Below, piece by piece: positions 34,533 through 43,329 of a stretch of 64,000 bases of DNA (positions within the stretch are counted from its first letter, which is position 1; each line of letters opens with the position of its first letter). Below the pieces are notes generated by a model, which was not told where the DNA came from, did no database searches, and worked only from the letters and a program-made list of their open reading frames with translations. The translations under genes were made by a program, and so were the position numbers. Source of the DNA: Clostridia bacterium (lineage in GTDB: Bacteria; Bacillota; Clostridia; Christensenellales; Aristaeellaceae); the NCBI GenBank assembly GCA_017549335.1, contig JAFYVB010000004.1:1-64000 (forward strand), in the 5' to 3' direction.

Positions 34533-36107
34533 TTACTCCTCCACTCCGCGCAGCGAGGGGTTAAAGGCATCGCGCAGACCGTTGCCGAACAGGTTGAAGC
34601 TGATCATCAGCAGCGAAATGACGATCGCAGGGAAGATCATCAGATGCGGATAGTTCGTCCAGATCGCGCTGGCGTCGGAAAGCAGCGTACCCAGAGAAGT
34701 GGTCGAGGCAGAGCCGAGCTTTACGATACCCAGGAAGCTGAGCATACTTTCGCTGAAGATAACGCTGGGGATAACCAGTGCGCAAGCCGTAATGATGGTA
34801 CCCAGAGAGTTGGGGAAGATATGCTTCCAGATCAGGCGGCTGTCACGGGCGCCCAAAGTACGGGCAGCCATGATATATTCCTGATTCTTGAAGCGGTAGA
34901 ACTGCGTACGCACAAGGCCCGCAGTGCCGATCCAACCCGTCACCACGAAGGCAAACAGCAGGCTGGGGATAGCGCCCACCTTGTTGGCAAAGTGGATCTG
35001 GAACAGGGTAGCCAGAATGATGAAAGGAATACCGCTGGCGATTTCCAGAATACGGGAAACGAGAATATCGATCGCGCCGCCGTAGAAGCCCATCGCGGCG
35101 CCCACAGCCGCACCGATGATGAAGTTGATCACCGATACGAAAACAGCCACCAGCAAGCTCAGACGGATACCACCGGCCAGACGCAGACCCAGGTCATAGC
35201 CCTGAGTGTCAGTACCGAACAGGTAGTTCACTTCGAATCCGTTCTTATAGTTATAGTAGTTGTAGTAAAGCACGCGCACTTTATACTGCGCGGTCTCCAG
35301 CGTACCGCCGCCGGTCAGCTCGTAGTAGAGCGGATTGCCTTCGGCGTCACGCTTGTAGTTATCTTCCAGCACCATGCCTTCGCCGTAGGGAATTTCCACA
35401 GCCTTGCCCTTTTCATTGATGTAAACAGGCTGGTTCTTCTTGGCCTTATACCAGAAGTTGGCGTCGGCGGGATCCATGTTGTAGTTATTGTTCTCAACCA
35501 GAGGATACAGCACCTTCAGGCCCGTTTCCTTTTCCCAGTCGAGGATGCGCTGATACTCATCCTTTTCGATGCTGCGGTACAGGAAGCCCAGCTCCAGATA
35601 GGTATCAATGCGTCCGGTCCAGGAATAGGTGATCTTCTTACCGGCCTTCTTTTCGGTGGGCGTATCCAGACGGAGAATGGGCTGATATTCGCTGGCAAGG
35701 CCCTCTTCCAGAGTAATCTTGCCGGTGCCGTTCACGTCTTCAGCCGCCATACCGATGGCAACCGCCTTGATCAGACCCTTCTCGGCGAAGGAACGCTCAA
35801 CACCGCCGTCGGCGATGCCGAATTTGCGAAGCACAGTATGACGGGGCGCCTTCTTGGCATAGTAGGGATCCAGGAAAGTAGCATCATACTGGCTGTTGAA
35901 CAGCGGATAGAAAAAGGAGAACAGGATGACGCAGCAGATAACGATCGCTGCCACAACGCTGCCCTTATTCTTGCGGAAGCGCAGCCAGGCATCCTTAAAG
36001 TAGCCGATAGGCTTATCTTCAAATTTCTTATCGGCGATTCTCTCGCCGTGATTTACAAATTCAAACTTTTCCTTGGGGATATTCATATAGTTATTATTCA
36101 TTTCCAT
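34533..36107 (-). CDS. oppC: Oligopeptide ABC permease OppC with a large extracytoplasmic insertion
   Basis: 524 residues versus about 300. After a first membrane helix (about 50-70) comes a loop of roughly 225 residues (75-297), outside the cell, before the usual FGTDTQGYDLGLRL motif and five more helices with the EAA loop AARTLGARDSRLIWKHIFPN. The loop is rich in Tyr, Lys and Glu. Residues 124-135, DVNGTGKITLEE, fit an EF-hand-type calcium loop (D1, N3, T5, G6, I8, E12). Start at ATG 36107, one base after the oppB stop. The transport core is normal; the loop could contact the binding protein or peptides. Confidence 0.9.
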   Translation of the reverse strand: MEMNNNYMNIPKEKFEFVNHGERIADKKFEDKPIGYFKDAWLRFRKNKGSVVAAIVICCVILFSFFYPLFNSQYDATFLDPYYAKKAPRHTVLRKFGIADGGVERSFAEKGLIKAVAIGMAAEDVNGTGKITLEEGLASEYQPILRLDTPTEKKAGKKITYSWTGRIDTYLELGFLYRSIEKDEYQRILDWEKETGLKVLYPLVENNNYNMDPADANFWYKAKKNQPVYINEKGKAVEIPYGEGMVLEDNYKRDAEGNPLYYELTGGGTLETAQYKVRVLYYNYYNYKNGFEVNYLFGTDTQGYDLGLRLAGGIRLSLLVAVFVSVINFIIGAAVGAAMGFYGGAIDILVSRILEIASGIPFIILATLFQIHFANKVGAIPSLLFAFVVTGWIGTAGLVRTQFYRFKNQEYIMAARTLGARDSRLIWKHIFPNSLGTIITACALVIPSVIFSESMLSFLGIVKLGSASTTSLGTLLSDASAIWTNYPHLMIFPAIVISLLMISFNLFGNGLRDAFNPSLRGVEE

Positions 36108-36108
36108 A

Positions 36109-37068
36109 TTACTTTTCCCCCATTCTGATTCTCGGATCAATGAAGCTGTAGCTGATATCCAGCAGGATGCCGGACAAGAGGCTAAGCGCGGTATAGAACA
36201 AGCAGTCGGTCATAAATACGTCGTAGTCCAGCAGATTGATGGACTTGATGTACAGCTGACCAACGCCAGGAATAGAGAAGATCTGCTCAATGATCATCGA
36301 GCCGCCCAGTACGCCGATGATACTGGAGATGATGCGGGGCAGGATGGGCACCATAGCATTCTTCAGGGCGTGGCGGGAAGTCGCCTGCGCCTTGCTCAGA
36401 CCCTTGGTACGGGCCAGCAGCATGTAGTCGGAGGTGAGCGTCTCGGTCAGCTCCGCACGGGTATAACGGCAGTGGTATGCGATCTCACCGAAGGAGAGCG
36501 CAAGAATGGGCGCGATCATGGAATGGAACATTTTCCACGTCATCCACGATCCGCCGGCGTCCGCCAGGGAATATACCTGCAGCGGCAGCCAGTCCAGCTT
36601 GAAGTAGAAAATGTACTGTACAAGGAAGGCATATACGTAAGCAGGGATAGATACGAAAATGATAACCGTGGTGGAGATCAGGCTGTCCTGCCACTTATTC
36701 TTCTTGATAGCAGCATAAATGCCAAGCAGAATGCCCATGGGAATGGCAAAAATGATAGAATAAGTGTTAACGATAACGGTAGGCAGCAGACGGTCGGTCA
36801 GCACCTTCAGTGCGGGAACGCGGAAGGCGATATACCAGGATGTACCGAAATCACCCTCAGTAAAGATATTCCGCAGATAGATACCGAACTGTGTCAGAAG
36901 CGGCTCGTTATATCCGAGCGCCTCAAAACGGTCAAGAATCGCAGCGGCCTGCGTCTTGTCGGTCGGCAGTTCTCTGGGCAGAATTCTGATGAGCATGAAG
37001 CAAATCGCGGTTATGACGAACATGGTAAGGAACATCAGTAACACGCGCTTGATGATATACTTGGTCAT
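36109..37068 (-). CDS. oppB: Oligopeptide ABC permease OppB
   Basis: 319 residues, six membrane segments, normal size. MTKYIIKRVLLMFLTMFVIT is the typical first helix; the EAA loop is LLARTKGLSKAQATSRHALKNA, shown here as TKGLSKAQATSRHALKNA. Forms the pore with OppC. Start 37068 after AAAAGGAG. It follows oppA by about 220 bp that contain a hairpin. Confidence 0.92.
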   Translation of the reverse strand: MTKYIIKRVLLMFLTMFVITAICFMLIRILPRELPTDKTQAAAILDRFEALGYNEPLLTQFGIYLRNIFTEGDFGTSWYIAFRVPALKVLTDRLLPTVIVNTYSIIFAIPMGILLGIYAAIKKNKWQDSLISTTVIIFVSIPAYVYAFLVQYIFYFKLDWLPLQVYSLADAGGSWMTWKMFHSMIAPILALSFGEIAYHCRYTRAELTETLTSDYMLLARTKGLSKAQATSRHALKNAMVPILPRIISSIIGVLGGSMIIEQIFSIPGVGQLYIKSINLLDYDVFMTDCLFYTALSLLSGILLDISYSFIDPRIRMGEK

Positions 37069-37221
37069 CCTATCGTCTCCTTTTCCGGCTGTTTAAAGAA
37101 AGCCATTTATCTGTAGATGCCGTATTCTATGCGTACGCTTCGCTCCGTTTTAACAAGAGAATAACAGCATCGCGATTGCGGATTGTCGTTGATCTCCGAG
37201 CTTAAACAGCCGTGAATGAAA

Positions 37222-37249
37222 GGGAACGGGAGGCGAACCCCCCGTTCCC
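37222..37249 (-). terminator. Hairpin between oppA and oppB, partial terminator or RNA-processing site
   Basis: GGGAACGGG (37222-37230) and CCCGTTCCC (37241-37249) form a nine-base stem. On the minus strand it is followed only by TTTCATT, so some read-through into oppBCDF is expected. It could give extra oppA mRNA. The rest of 37069-37290 holds no gene or clear promoter that I can support. Confidence 0.6.
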
Positions 37250-37290
37250 CTTCTCTTTGTTAAATCTGGAGTTTGGGTCTGAAGTACAGA

Positions 37291-39753
37291 TTACTCGTAG
37301 CTCAGCACGCCGCCTTCGCTGGCAACATAGTCAGCCCATTCAGCGTCGTTGAAGTTATAGGTCATCAGTTCCAGACCGCCGAAGCCGTACATGATGTTGT
37401 AGTCTTCGGTGTAGTAGTTTACCTGATAGCTCAGCAGGCTGGGCAGAGTGGTGCCGGCCAGCGGGATGCGGTATACCTTCTTCAGGTATTCTTCTTCCAT
37501 GGCAGCGGTGATCTGCAGCTTGGTGTAGTTATCAGCGTCGGTGAAGCGACCGGTACCGATCAGAGCGCCGGACCATTCCTTCCAGGTCATGGTTACTTCT
37601 TCGCCGTTAACAGTCAGAGTCAGAGTTTCGACAGCGGGATCCCAGCAGCCGGCTTCGTTGATCTCGTACTGATCGGTGTCGCAGTAAACCTGCATGTTGC
37701 GGAAGGGATAGAAGGCAGCGCCGCCCCAAGCACCGTAACCGATGGCGTATTCGCCCTTCGGAACGTCGCCGTAACGGTCAGAGATGTTGCCGATAGGCTC
37801 GAGGGTGATGGCGCCAAAGCCAGTGCCTTCGATCGCGGCGTTCAGGTACTTGGCCATCAGTTCGCACTGCTTGTTGTCAGCAGAGGTCAGGCCGCCCTTG
37901 GCCCAGCCGATGCGGATGTGGATGGGAGCGCCAGCAGTGTACAGACCGGCTTCGGTCAGTTCAGTGAAGGCCTTGGCCATCAGTTCCTTGGCTTCGGTCA
38001 GGTTGTAGCCGTTGATGGACAGGTAAGCATCACGCAGGGTGGCGTAGGGAGTGCCTTCGCCCCACTTCACGTCATACAGGTTGCAAACAGCCTGCATGGC
38101 GGGCTCGGAGTTGCGGTAGGAGGAGGTGGGATCGTTGTAAACGTCGTAGAAGTACAGGTTGTTCATCAGAGCGAAAGCGGGCTTGTAGCCTTCGGTCGCG
38201 GTGACGTACTCAGCGCGGTCGATAGCGCGGCTGAAAGCCTTGCGGAAGCTCAGGTTGCTCAGAACAACGGAGTTCTGGTTGCCCTTGGAGTTGTCCATTT
38301 CCTTCAGAGCGGCAACGCCGGTGTTGAAGAAGAAGGACATGGTGTAGGTTTCGTCAACCTTGTACATCTGGTCAGAGGTGGCGTAAACGGGCATTTCGTC
38401 GGCCTGGGGGGTCCACTCGGTCAGTTCGCCCTTCAGGAAGGCCTGCTTCATGGCCTGCTCGTTCATAACGTCGATAACAACGCGGTTGGTGATGTAGCGG
38501 GGCTGCTGTTCGCCGTCAACCAGGTAGGGGGTGATGGATTCCAGAGCGCCGTTTTCAGCCTTGGTGTAGCCGTGCCAGTTCTCGTTCTGAACGAACACGA
38601 TCTGCTTGTCGGCCTGCAGAGACTCGATCTTGTAGGGGCCGTAGGACATGGTGGTCTCGATGGAGGTACCGTAGTCAGTGGTCTTCAGAGTACCGGTGGT
38701 ATCGAAGCCCTTCACATAGGTATCTTCATGGATCAGCCAGGTGGAGGTGCAGGAAGTACGGAAGTAGTTGATATCCTGCTTGGCGGCGGTGACGTAACGG
38801 ATGGTGTAATCGTCAACCTTGTACAGACCGACGGTTTCGAAGTCAACGACTTCGCCCTGGCCGGAGATGTAGAACAGGAATTCCTTCAGGTATTCTTCGT
38901 TGGCAGCGGTCTTGGCTTCATCAGCATAGATGGTCAGACCGAAGGCAGCGCAGAACTCATCCAGAACGGTCAGCACCTGAGCCTTGTTCTCTTCAGTTAC
39001 CTTGATGTAACCAACAGCATTGGCCTGAGCAGCCAGAGCGTTGTAAACGTCGGTGCTGGCAATGTAGCCCATGTCAAGGAGGTCCTTGATGGTGTAGGAA
39101 GAGGTGAAGGTGGTGCCGCTGGTCAGATGCAGGTAAGCATCGTTGGCAGCCAGATCAAAGCTGTAGTCGGGGGTGTCTTCCGCGCCGTAGGCGGGAACAA
39201 CGGGAGTGTAGATGTCGGAGCCGGAGTTGTAGTAGGCCAGGCCGCCGGCAACGGCGCTCTCACCGGAGTAGTACAGGTTGGCACGGTAGTTCTTCATTTC
39301 GGGATCCAGCAGGTACTTCATGGAAGCAACGTAGCTGTCAGCATTGATGGGGGTGCCGTCCTGCCACTTGGCGTTGGGATTCAGGGCGATTTCGAACACG
39401 TAACCGTTGTCAGCAGTCTCGAGGGTTTCGCCTTCGGACAGGGTGACGGCATACTTGGTCAGATCGGCCTTGTTTTCCGCAGTCACGTCAGTGATGGAGG
39501 TAGCCATCTCGTAAACCCACTGATAGACGCCGTTTTCGGAGTCCAGAATCTGCATGGTGCAGAAGGGAGAAGACAGATAGCCCAGGATGGAGTCATCGGC
39601 GTTGGTCTCCCAGCTGTGGGGGTTCCAGTTGTTGCCCAGAGCGGTGGTAGCGGCCTTGTAGGTGTAGGTGGGCAGGGCTTCTTCGCTGGCGAAAGCGGGA
39701 ACCATGCCAAGAACCATGCACAGAACAAGAACCAGGCTCAGCAATTTGGTCAT
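37291..39753 (-). CDS. oppA: Extended extracellular oligopeptide-binding protein (SBP family 5), no lipobox
   Basis: 820 residues; family members are usually 520-600. Signal peptide MTKLLSLVLVLCMVLGMVPAFA with AFA|SEE as the likely cut; the only Cys, at 12, is not in a lipobox. Binding-protein landmarks include NWNPHSWETNADDSILGY near the start, NPNAKWQDGTPINADSYVAS (the usual FxLRxxxKWxDGxP segment) and AFSRAIDRAEYV. Extra residues occur in both lobes. Without a lipid anchor or LPxTG signal the protein must be held by another route or be released. Very strong codon bias. Start 39753 with AGGAGG. Confidence 0.88.
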   Translation of the reverse strand: MTKLLSLVLVLCMVLGMVPAFASEEALPTYTYKAATTALGNNWNPHSWETNADDSILGYLSSPFCTMQILDSENGVYQWVYEMATSITDVTAENKADLTKYAVTLSEGETLETADNGYVFEIALNPNAKWQDGTPINADSYVASMKYLLDPEMKNYRANLYYSGESAVAGGLAYYNSGSDIYTPVVPAYGAEDTPDYSFDLAANDAYLHLTSGTTFTSSYTIKDLLDMGYIASTDVYNALAAQANAVGYIKVTEENKAQVLTVLDEFCAAFGLTIYADEAKTAANEEYLKEFLFYISGQGEVVDFETVGLYKVDDYTIRYVTAAKQDINYFRTSCTSTWLIHEDTYVKGFDTTGTLKTTDYGTSIETTMSYGPYKIESLQADKQIVFVQNENWHGYTKAENGALESITPYLVDGEQQPRYITNRVVIDVMNEQAMKQAFLKGELTEWTPQADEMPVYATSDQMYKVDETYTMSFFFNTGVAALKEMDNSKGNQNSVVLSNLSFRKAFSRAIDRAEYVTATEGYKPAFALMNNLYFYDVYNDPTSSYRNSEPAMQAVCNLYDVKWGEGTPYATLRDAYLSINGYNLTEAKELMAKAFTELTEAGLYTAGAPIHIRIGWAKGGLTSADNKQCELMAKYLNAAIEGTGFGAITLEPIGNISDRYGDVPKGEYAIGYGAWGGAAFYPFRNMQVYCDTDQYEINEAGCWDPAVETLTLTVNGEEVTMTWKEWSGALIGTGRFTDADNYTKLQITAAMEEEYLKKVYRIPLAGTTLPSLLSYQVNYYTEDYNIMYGFGGLELMTYNFNDAEWADYVASEGGVLSYE

Positions 39754-39900
39754 CGTATTTTCCTCCTAAAATATTTTTGGAAAGCCTTGCTTTCCGGATG
39801 TGCAGCAGTTTCTTAAACCATGAAACATATGAGATAGATCCCGAATGCTTTCCCTATTTGATCCATTGCAAAAAAGACTGATCTGCACAAGATCGGAATT

Positions 39901-39929
39901 ATTATAGCATACAGCCTCTCACTTTTCAA
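39901..39929 (-). promoter_or_regulatory. Main promoter of the opp operon
   Basis: Minus strand TTGAAA (39929-39924), 17 bases, TGC extended TATAAT (39906-39901). The 330-bp gap 39754-40083 holds this promoter, a long 5' leader of about 140 bases to oppA, and the terminator of the next gene; I see no gene in it. Confidence 0.8.
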
Positions 39930-40042
39930 GCAATTTTCTTTCAGCCTATGCAGTTTTTTGCAAGTTTACTCCTTTTTTCAGCCAAATTTTCGACATATTC
40001 ATGCGAAAAATTGTTTTTCTTATGCATTTTTGAAAAGCAAAA

Positions 40043-40071
40043 CGCCCCCGATGCAAAATACATCAGGGGCG
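40043..40071 (-). terminator. Terminator of the second secreted flavoprotein gene
   Basis: CGCCCCCGATG and CATCAGGGGCG arms (one mismatch), then TTTTGCTTTT on the minus strand. Confidence 0.78.
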
Positions 40072-40083
40072 AGGGCGTTCCGA

Positions 40084-42009
40084 TTATTCAGCGAAAGCAG
40101 CGGTCAGAGCGGAGGTGACAGCCTGGCAGTCGGTGGTGGCGCCGGCAACGGCGTCAACGGAAATGTCCTGAGTGGCAACGATGTTGCCAACATAGGTAGC
40201 CAGATCAGCAGCAGCGATGTAGAGGTTCTCAGCGCCGCCGGTGACTTCGATCTTGGCCAGCTTGCCGCCTTCAACGGTGAAGCTGAAGGTTACAACGCCG
40301 TGCAGGTTTTCGGCAGAGCCGGTGTAAACGCCGTCAGCCTTGCCTTCCCAAGCGGGGCCGGTCTTGGCGTTGGTGTCGTACTTCTTGATTTCGGACTTGC
40401 CGCCGAAAGCGGTCTGAGCGGCAGCGCGGCCGGACAGCATGGCTTCGGACAGGAACACGCCGTTCTGATACAGGTTGGAAACGTAGGAACCCAGCTGGCC
40501 GGCTTCGTACAGGCCGGGGATGATGTTCTCGTTCCAATCCAGAACGTGGCCCTGAGTATCACGCTTGGCGCCGCCGGTGGTGGCAACCAGGGTGGGGGTG
40601 ATTTCTACGGCGTAGAAGGGGCCCTTTTCGATCTTGGCCATGGTGGCGGCATCGCGGCCGAATTCTTCGTCAACGCCGGCATCGCAGGCAGCGTTCCAAG
40701 CGTCGATGGTGGCCTTCAGGGTCTCGGGATCGCGGCCGATCTTGGCGGCCAGCTCTTCGATGGTGTCAGCCTTGACGATCCAGCCTTTTTCGATTTCCTT
40801 CAGGTTGTCGCTGCTCCACATCACCAGTTCGGTGGTGGTGGGCCAGCTCAGCCACTGGGAAGCGATGGAACCGGCAGCGCGGGTAGCATCGTCGAAGATC
40901 AGGTGGACGGGCAGAGCGCGTTCATGGGGCAGGTCAACATAGCGGCCGTACTCCATGTACTTCATGTGCTGACGATGATAGCCGTAGGACTCGTTGTAGA
41001 AACGGGTGCCTTCAGCAGAGATTTCGATCCAGGACTTGCCGGCCATGGTGAAGTTACGCATGAAGGTAGCTTCGTGCTCGGGAACCTTGATGCCCAGCCA
41101 GAAACCGCCGGACTGGGTCTGGTTGTTCATGTGCCAGATCTTGGCGCCGGCTTCCATCAGCATCTTGATGCCGTCGCCGGTGTTGCCGGGGGTACCGGCG
41201 GTGTAAACGGTATCCATACCGTGGAAGTCACGCTGCATTTCCAGGTTGTTTTCGAAGCCGCCGCAAGCGAGCAGAACGCCCTTTTCGGACTTGATGGCGA
41301 TTTCGGTGCCGTCAGCCTGACGGGCAACAACGCCGTAAACTTCCTTGGTCACAGGGTTCTGAACCAGGGAGACAGCGGGGGTTTCGTACAGAACTTCGAT
41401 GCCGCGGACTTCAGCAGCCTTGTCGAAGCAGCGCCATACGCCGCCGTTTTCAAAGCTGGGGCCGCCGATGGCACGCAGGTGAGCGGAGCAGCCGTCGAAC
41501 TTGGAACCTTCGAAGGTGTCAAATTCAACGACCATGGAACCCCACTTCAGGGGGCCGCCGCCAACGTAACCGGCTTCGTAACCGGCAGAAGCAGCAACAG
41601 ACTCAACCCATTCCAGCTGGGTGGCAAAGCCATTGCACAGCCAGTTCATATATTCTTCGGGAATATCGTTGGGCTCGTTGCAGTTGGTCAGGTAGGTCTT
41701 CAGGGTGTTGATAGCGACTTCGTCGTTAGCAGGCACCAGGAAGGTCTGACCGGAAGCGATGGAGTTGCCGCCGGCAAGAGCGCGGGGCATCTTTTCCAGA
41801 ACCAGAACTTCGGCTTCGGGGTCGATGTCGTGCGCTTCAACAGCAGCAGCGGCGCCGGCCAGACCGTAACCTACGATCAGAAAATCAACTTCGCGGTCCC
41901 ACTTGGCGATTTCGCCGGGGGTCTTCACCCAGTCTTCTTCAGCGGTGGCGGTGACAACCATGGTCAGAGCCATCATGAGAACCAGGATCAGAGAGAGAAA
42001 CTTCTTCAT
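40084..42009 (-). CDS. Second secreted FAD-dependent reductase with FMN-binding domain
   Basis: 641 residues. Signal peptide MKKFLSLILVLMMALTMVVTATA, no lipobox. FAD domain opens REVDFLIVGYGLAGAAAAVEA (dinucleotide motif GYGLAGA, one Gly differs from the usual GxGxxG), with GGNSIASGQTFL and a GEFGRDAATMAK-like segment. A C-terminal FMN-binding domain ends in VDAVAGATTDCQAV, where the Thr of AGAT is the expected FMN attachment site. It is only distantly similar to the protein at 21356, so the two should act on different substrates. Start 42009 behind GGAAGGG. Strong codon bias. Confidence 0.87.
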   Translation of the reverse strand: MKKFLSLILVLMMALTMVVTATAEEDWVKTPGEIAKWDREVDFLIVGYGLAGAAAAVEAHDIDPEAEVLVLEKMPRALAGGNSIASGQTFLVPANDEVAINTLKTYLTNCNEPNDIPEEYMNWLCNGFATQLEWVESVAASAGYEAGYVGGGPLKWGSMVVEFDTFEGSKFDGCSAHLRAIGGPSFENGGVWRCFDKAAEVRGIEVLYETPAVSLVQNPVTKEVYGVVARQADGTEIAIKSEKGVLLACGGFENNLEMQRDFHGMDTVYTAGTPGNTGDGIKMLMEAGAKIWHMNNQTQSGGFWLGIKVPEHEATFMRNFTMAGKSWIEISAEGTRFYNESYGYHRQHMKYMEYGRYVDLPHERALPVHLIFDDATRAAGSIASQWLSWPTTTELVMWSSDNLKEIEKGWIVKADTIEELAAKIGRDPETLKATIDAWNAACDAGVDEEFGRDAATMAKIEKGPFYAVEITPTLVATTGGAKRDTQGHVLDWNENIIPGLYEAGQLGSYVSNLYQNGVFLSEAMLSGRAAAQTAFGGKSEIKKYDTNAKTGPAWEGKADGVYTGSAENLHGVVTFSFTVEGGKLAKIEVTGGAENLYIAAADLATYVGNIVATQDISVDAVAGATTDCQAVTSALTAAFAE

Positions 42010-42063
42010 AGGAGAATCCCTTCCTTTCTATTTCGCGCTCGTTTCACAAGCGCATACGAGTAT

Positions 42064-42092
42064 ATTCTAATTCATTTCCCAATAAATTTCAA
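42064..42092 (-). promoter_or_regulatory. Promoter of the second flavoprotein gene
   Basis: Minus strand TTGAAA (42092-42087), 17 bases, TAGAAT (42069-42064). Confidence 0.68.
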
Positions 42093-42134
42093 TAGGTATT
42101 CCGAAATTGATTTCAAATTATCGAATTGTTTTTT

Positions 42135-42168
42135 AAAAAAACACCGCCGGCAGTTTGTCCGGCGGTGT
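42135..42168 (-). terminator. Terminator of the PfkB kinase gene
   Basis: ACACCGCCGG and CCGGCGGTGT arms with a seven-T run on the minus strand. Confidence 0.88.
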
Positions 42169-42193
42169 TTCTTCATATTTATATATAGCTGCA

Positions 42194-43123
42194 TTATTCT
42201 TCCTGATAATTCAAACCGAACTCAGCCGGCTGGAAGCGGGGGCACACATTTTCCATGGAGGTGATCACGCTGGCAGCAAGGGTGGAGCCCACCTCAACCG
42301 CCTCGGAAAGCATTTTGCCGTAGGTCAGACTGGCCACAACGCCGGCGCAGAAAGCATCGCCCGCGCCCGTGGTATCCTTCACCACCACGTTGCGCGCCGG
42401 GCAGCAGCCGCTGTAGCCGCTGCAGTCGGCATATACCGCGCCGCAGGCGCCCATGGTGACGACCATGGAGGGAATCTCCGCGCGGTTGACCTTATCGGCA
42501 AGGATGGCGCGCATTTCTTCGGGCGTTTTTCCCGTATAGTCATCCAGGAACAGCTGACCCGCCTCCTGCTGATTGCAGATGAAGCAATCCAGATTGCGCA
42601 GGAAATCGCGGCGTTCCACGGCGATACTCATATTGGAAACCAGCGCGTAGGTCTTTTTCTGATGCTTTTCGGCCAGTTCGAAGATTTTCTTGACGATTTC
42701 CTTATTGATATCCACTTCAAAGACGACCGAATCGGCGTTGCCGATGATCTCATCGCCCTTTTCCTCCAGCAGGTCCAGCAGCGGCATCAGGTCGGGACGC
42801 TTGGAAATGGAACCCGCAACGTCGCCCGTGCTGTCAAACACAGCCAGCCAAACGCCCATGCCGTCGGGACGGGTAAGCACGTAATCGGTATTTACCTTAT
42901 GAGCGTTGAGCTTGCGAAGCACGTCCGTGCCCATGGGCGTGTCATCCACAATGCCCACATAGGTAGGACGCAGTTCCATGTTGGCGATATCCTCCACCAC
43001 ATTGCGGGACACACCGCCGTGCAGATATTCCACGCGGCCCACATTTCTGCCCGTGGGAAGATACACATCATCCGGGAAACCCTTGATATCCACAAATGCA
43101 GCGCCGATCACGACAATACCCAT
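42194..43123 (-). CDS. PfkB/ribokinase-family carbohydrate or nucleoside kinase
   Basis: 309 residues. The C-terminal signature VKDTTGAGDAFCAGVVASLT holds the anion hole and catalytic Asp; GGVSRNVVEDIANM near residue 36-49 is the N-terminal substrate-binding signature. In closest spirit it looks like pseudouridine kinase or related nucleoside kinases (GRNVGRVEYLHGGVSRNV), but no pseudouridine glycosidase gene is adjacent, so the substrate is open. Start 43123 after GGAGG. Monocistronic. Confidence 0.83.
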   Translation of the reverse strand: MGIVVIGAAFVDIKGFPDDVYLPTGRNVGRVEYLHGGVSRNVVEDIANMELRPTYVGIVDDTPMGTDVLRKLNAHKVNTDYVLTRPDGMGVWLAVFDSTGDVAGSISKRPDLMPLLDLLEEKGDEIIGNADSVVFEVDINKEIVKKIFELAEKHQKKTYALVSNMSIAVERRDFLRNLDCFICNQQEAGQLFLDDYTGKTPEEMRAILADKVNRAEIPSMVVTMGACGAVYADCSGYSGCCPARNVVVKDTTGAGDAFCAGVVASLTYGKMLSEAVEVGSTLAASVITSMENVCPRFQPAEFGLNYQEE

Positions 43124-43281
43124 GACATTTTCCTCCGCACTTCCGATTTCTTAATAGGATAACAGAAATTTCGACAAAGCACAACAGCAAAATCACGGTT
43201 TCTATATAATTTTCCACATCCCATTTACCTGTCGAAACGCTGTCTTTTTCGGCGCTTTATCTGTACTTTGTTTATTTCATG

Positions 43282-43290
43282 TGCTACAAT
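43282..43290 (+). promoter_or_regulatory. Extended -10 promoter of the glycan operon
   Basis: TGC followed by TACAAT (43285-43290); no good -35 at the usual distance. About 40 bases before the first gene. Confidence 0.5.
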
Positions 43291-43329
43291 AACCGTAAGA
43301 TATCGTTGTTCGGGGAAAGGAGGAAATGT

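Noticed and set aside
37273..39816. About 850-codon plus-strand frame over oppA
   Set aside because: Antisense shadow of a binding-protein gene with strong codon bias; valine/glycine-rich nonsense composition and no start signals.
39958..42264. About 770-codon plus-strand frame over the second flavoprotein
   Set aside because: Antisense shadow of a clearly homologous gene; runs through the terminator and promoter regions.
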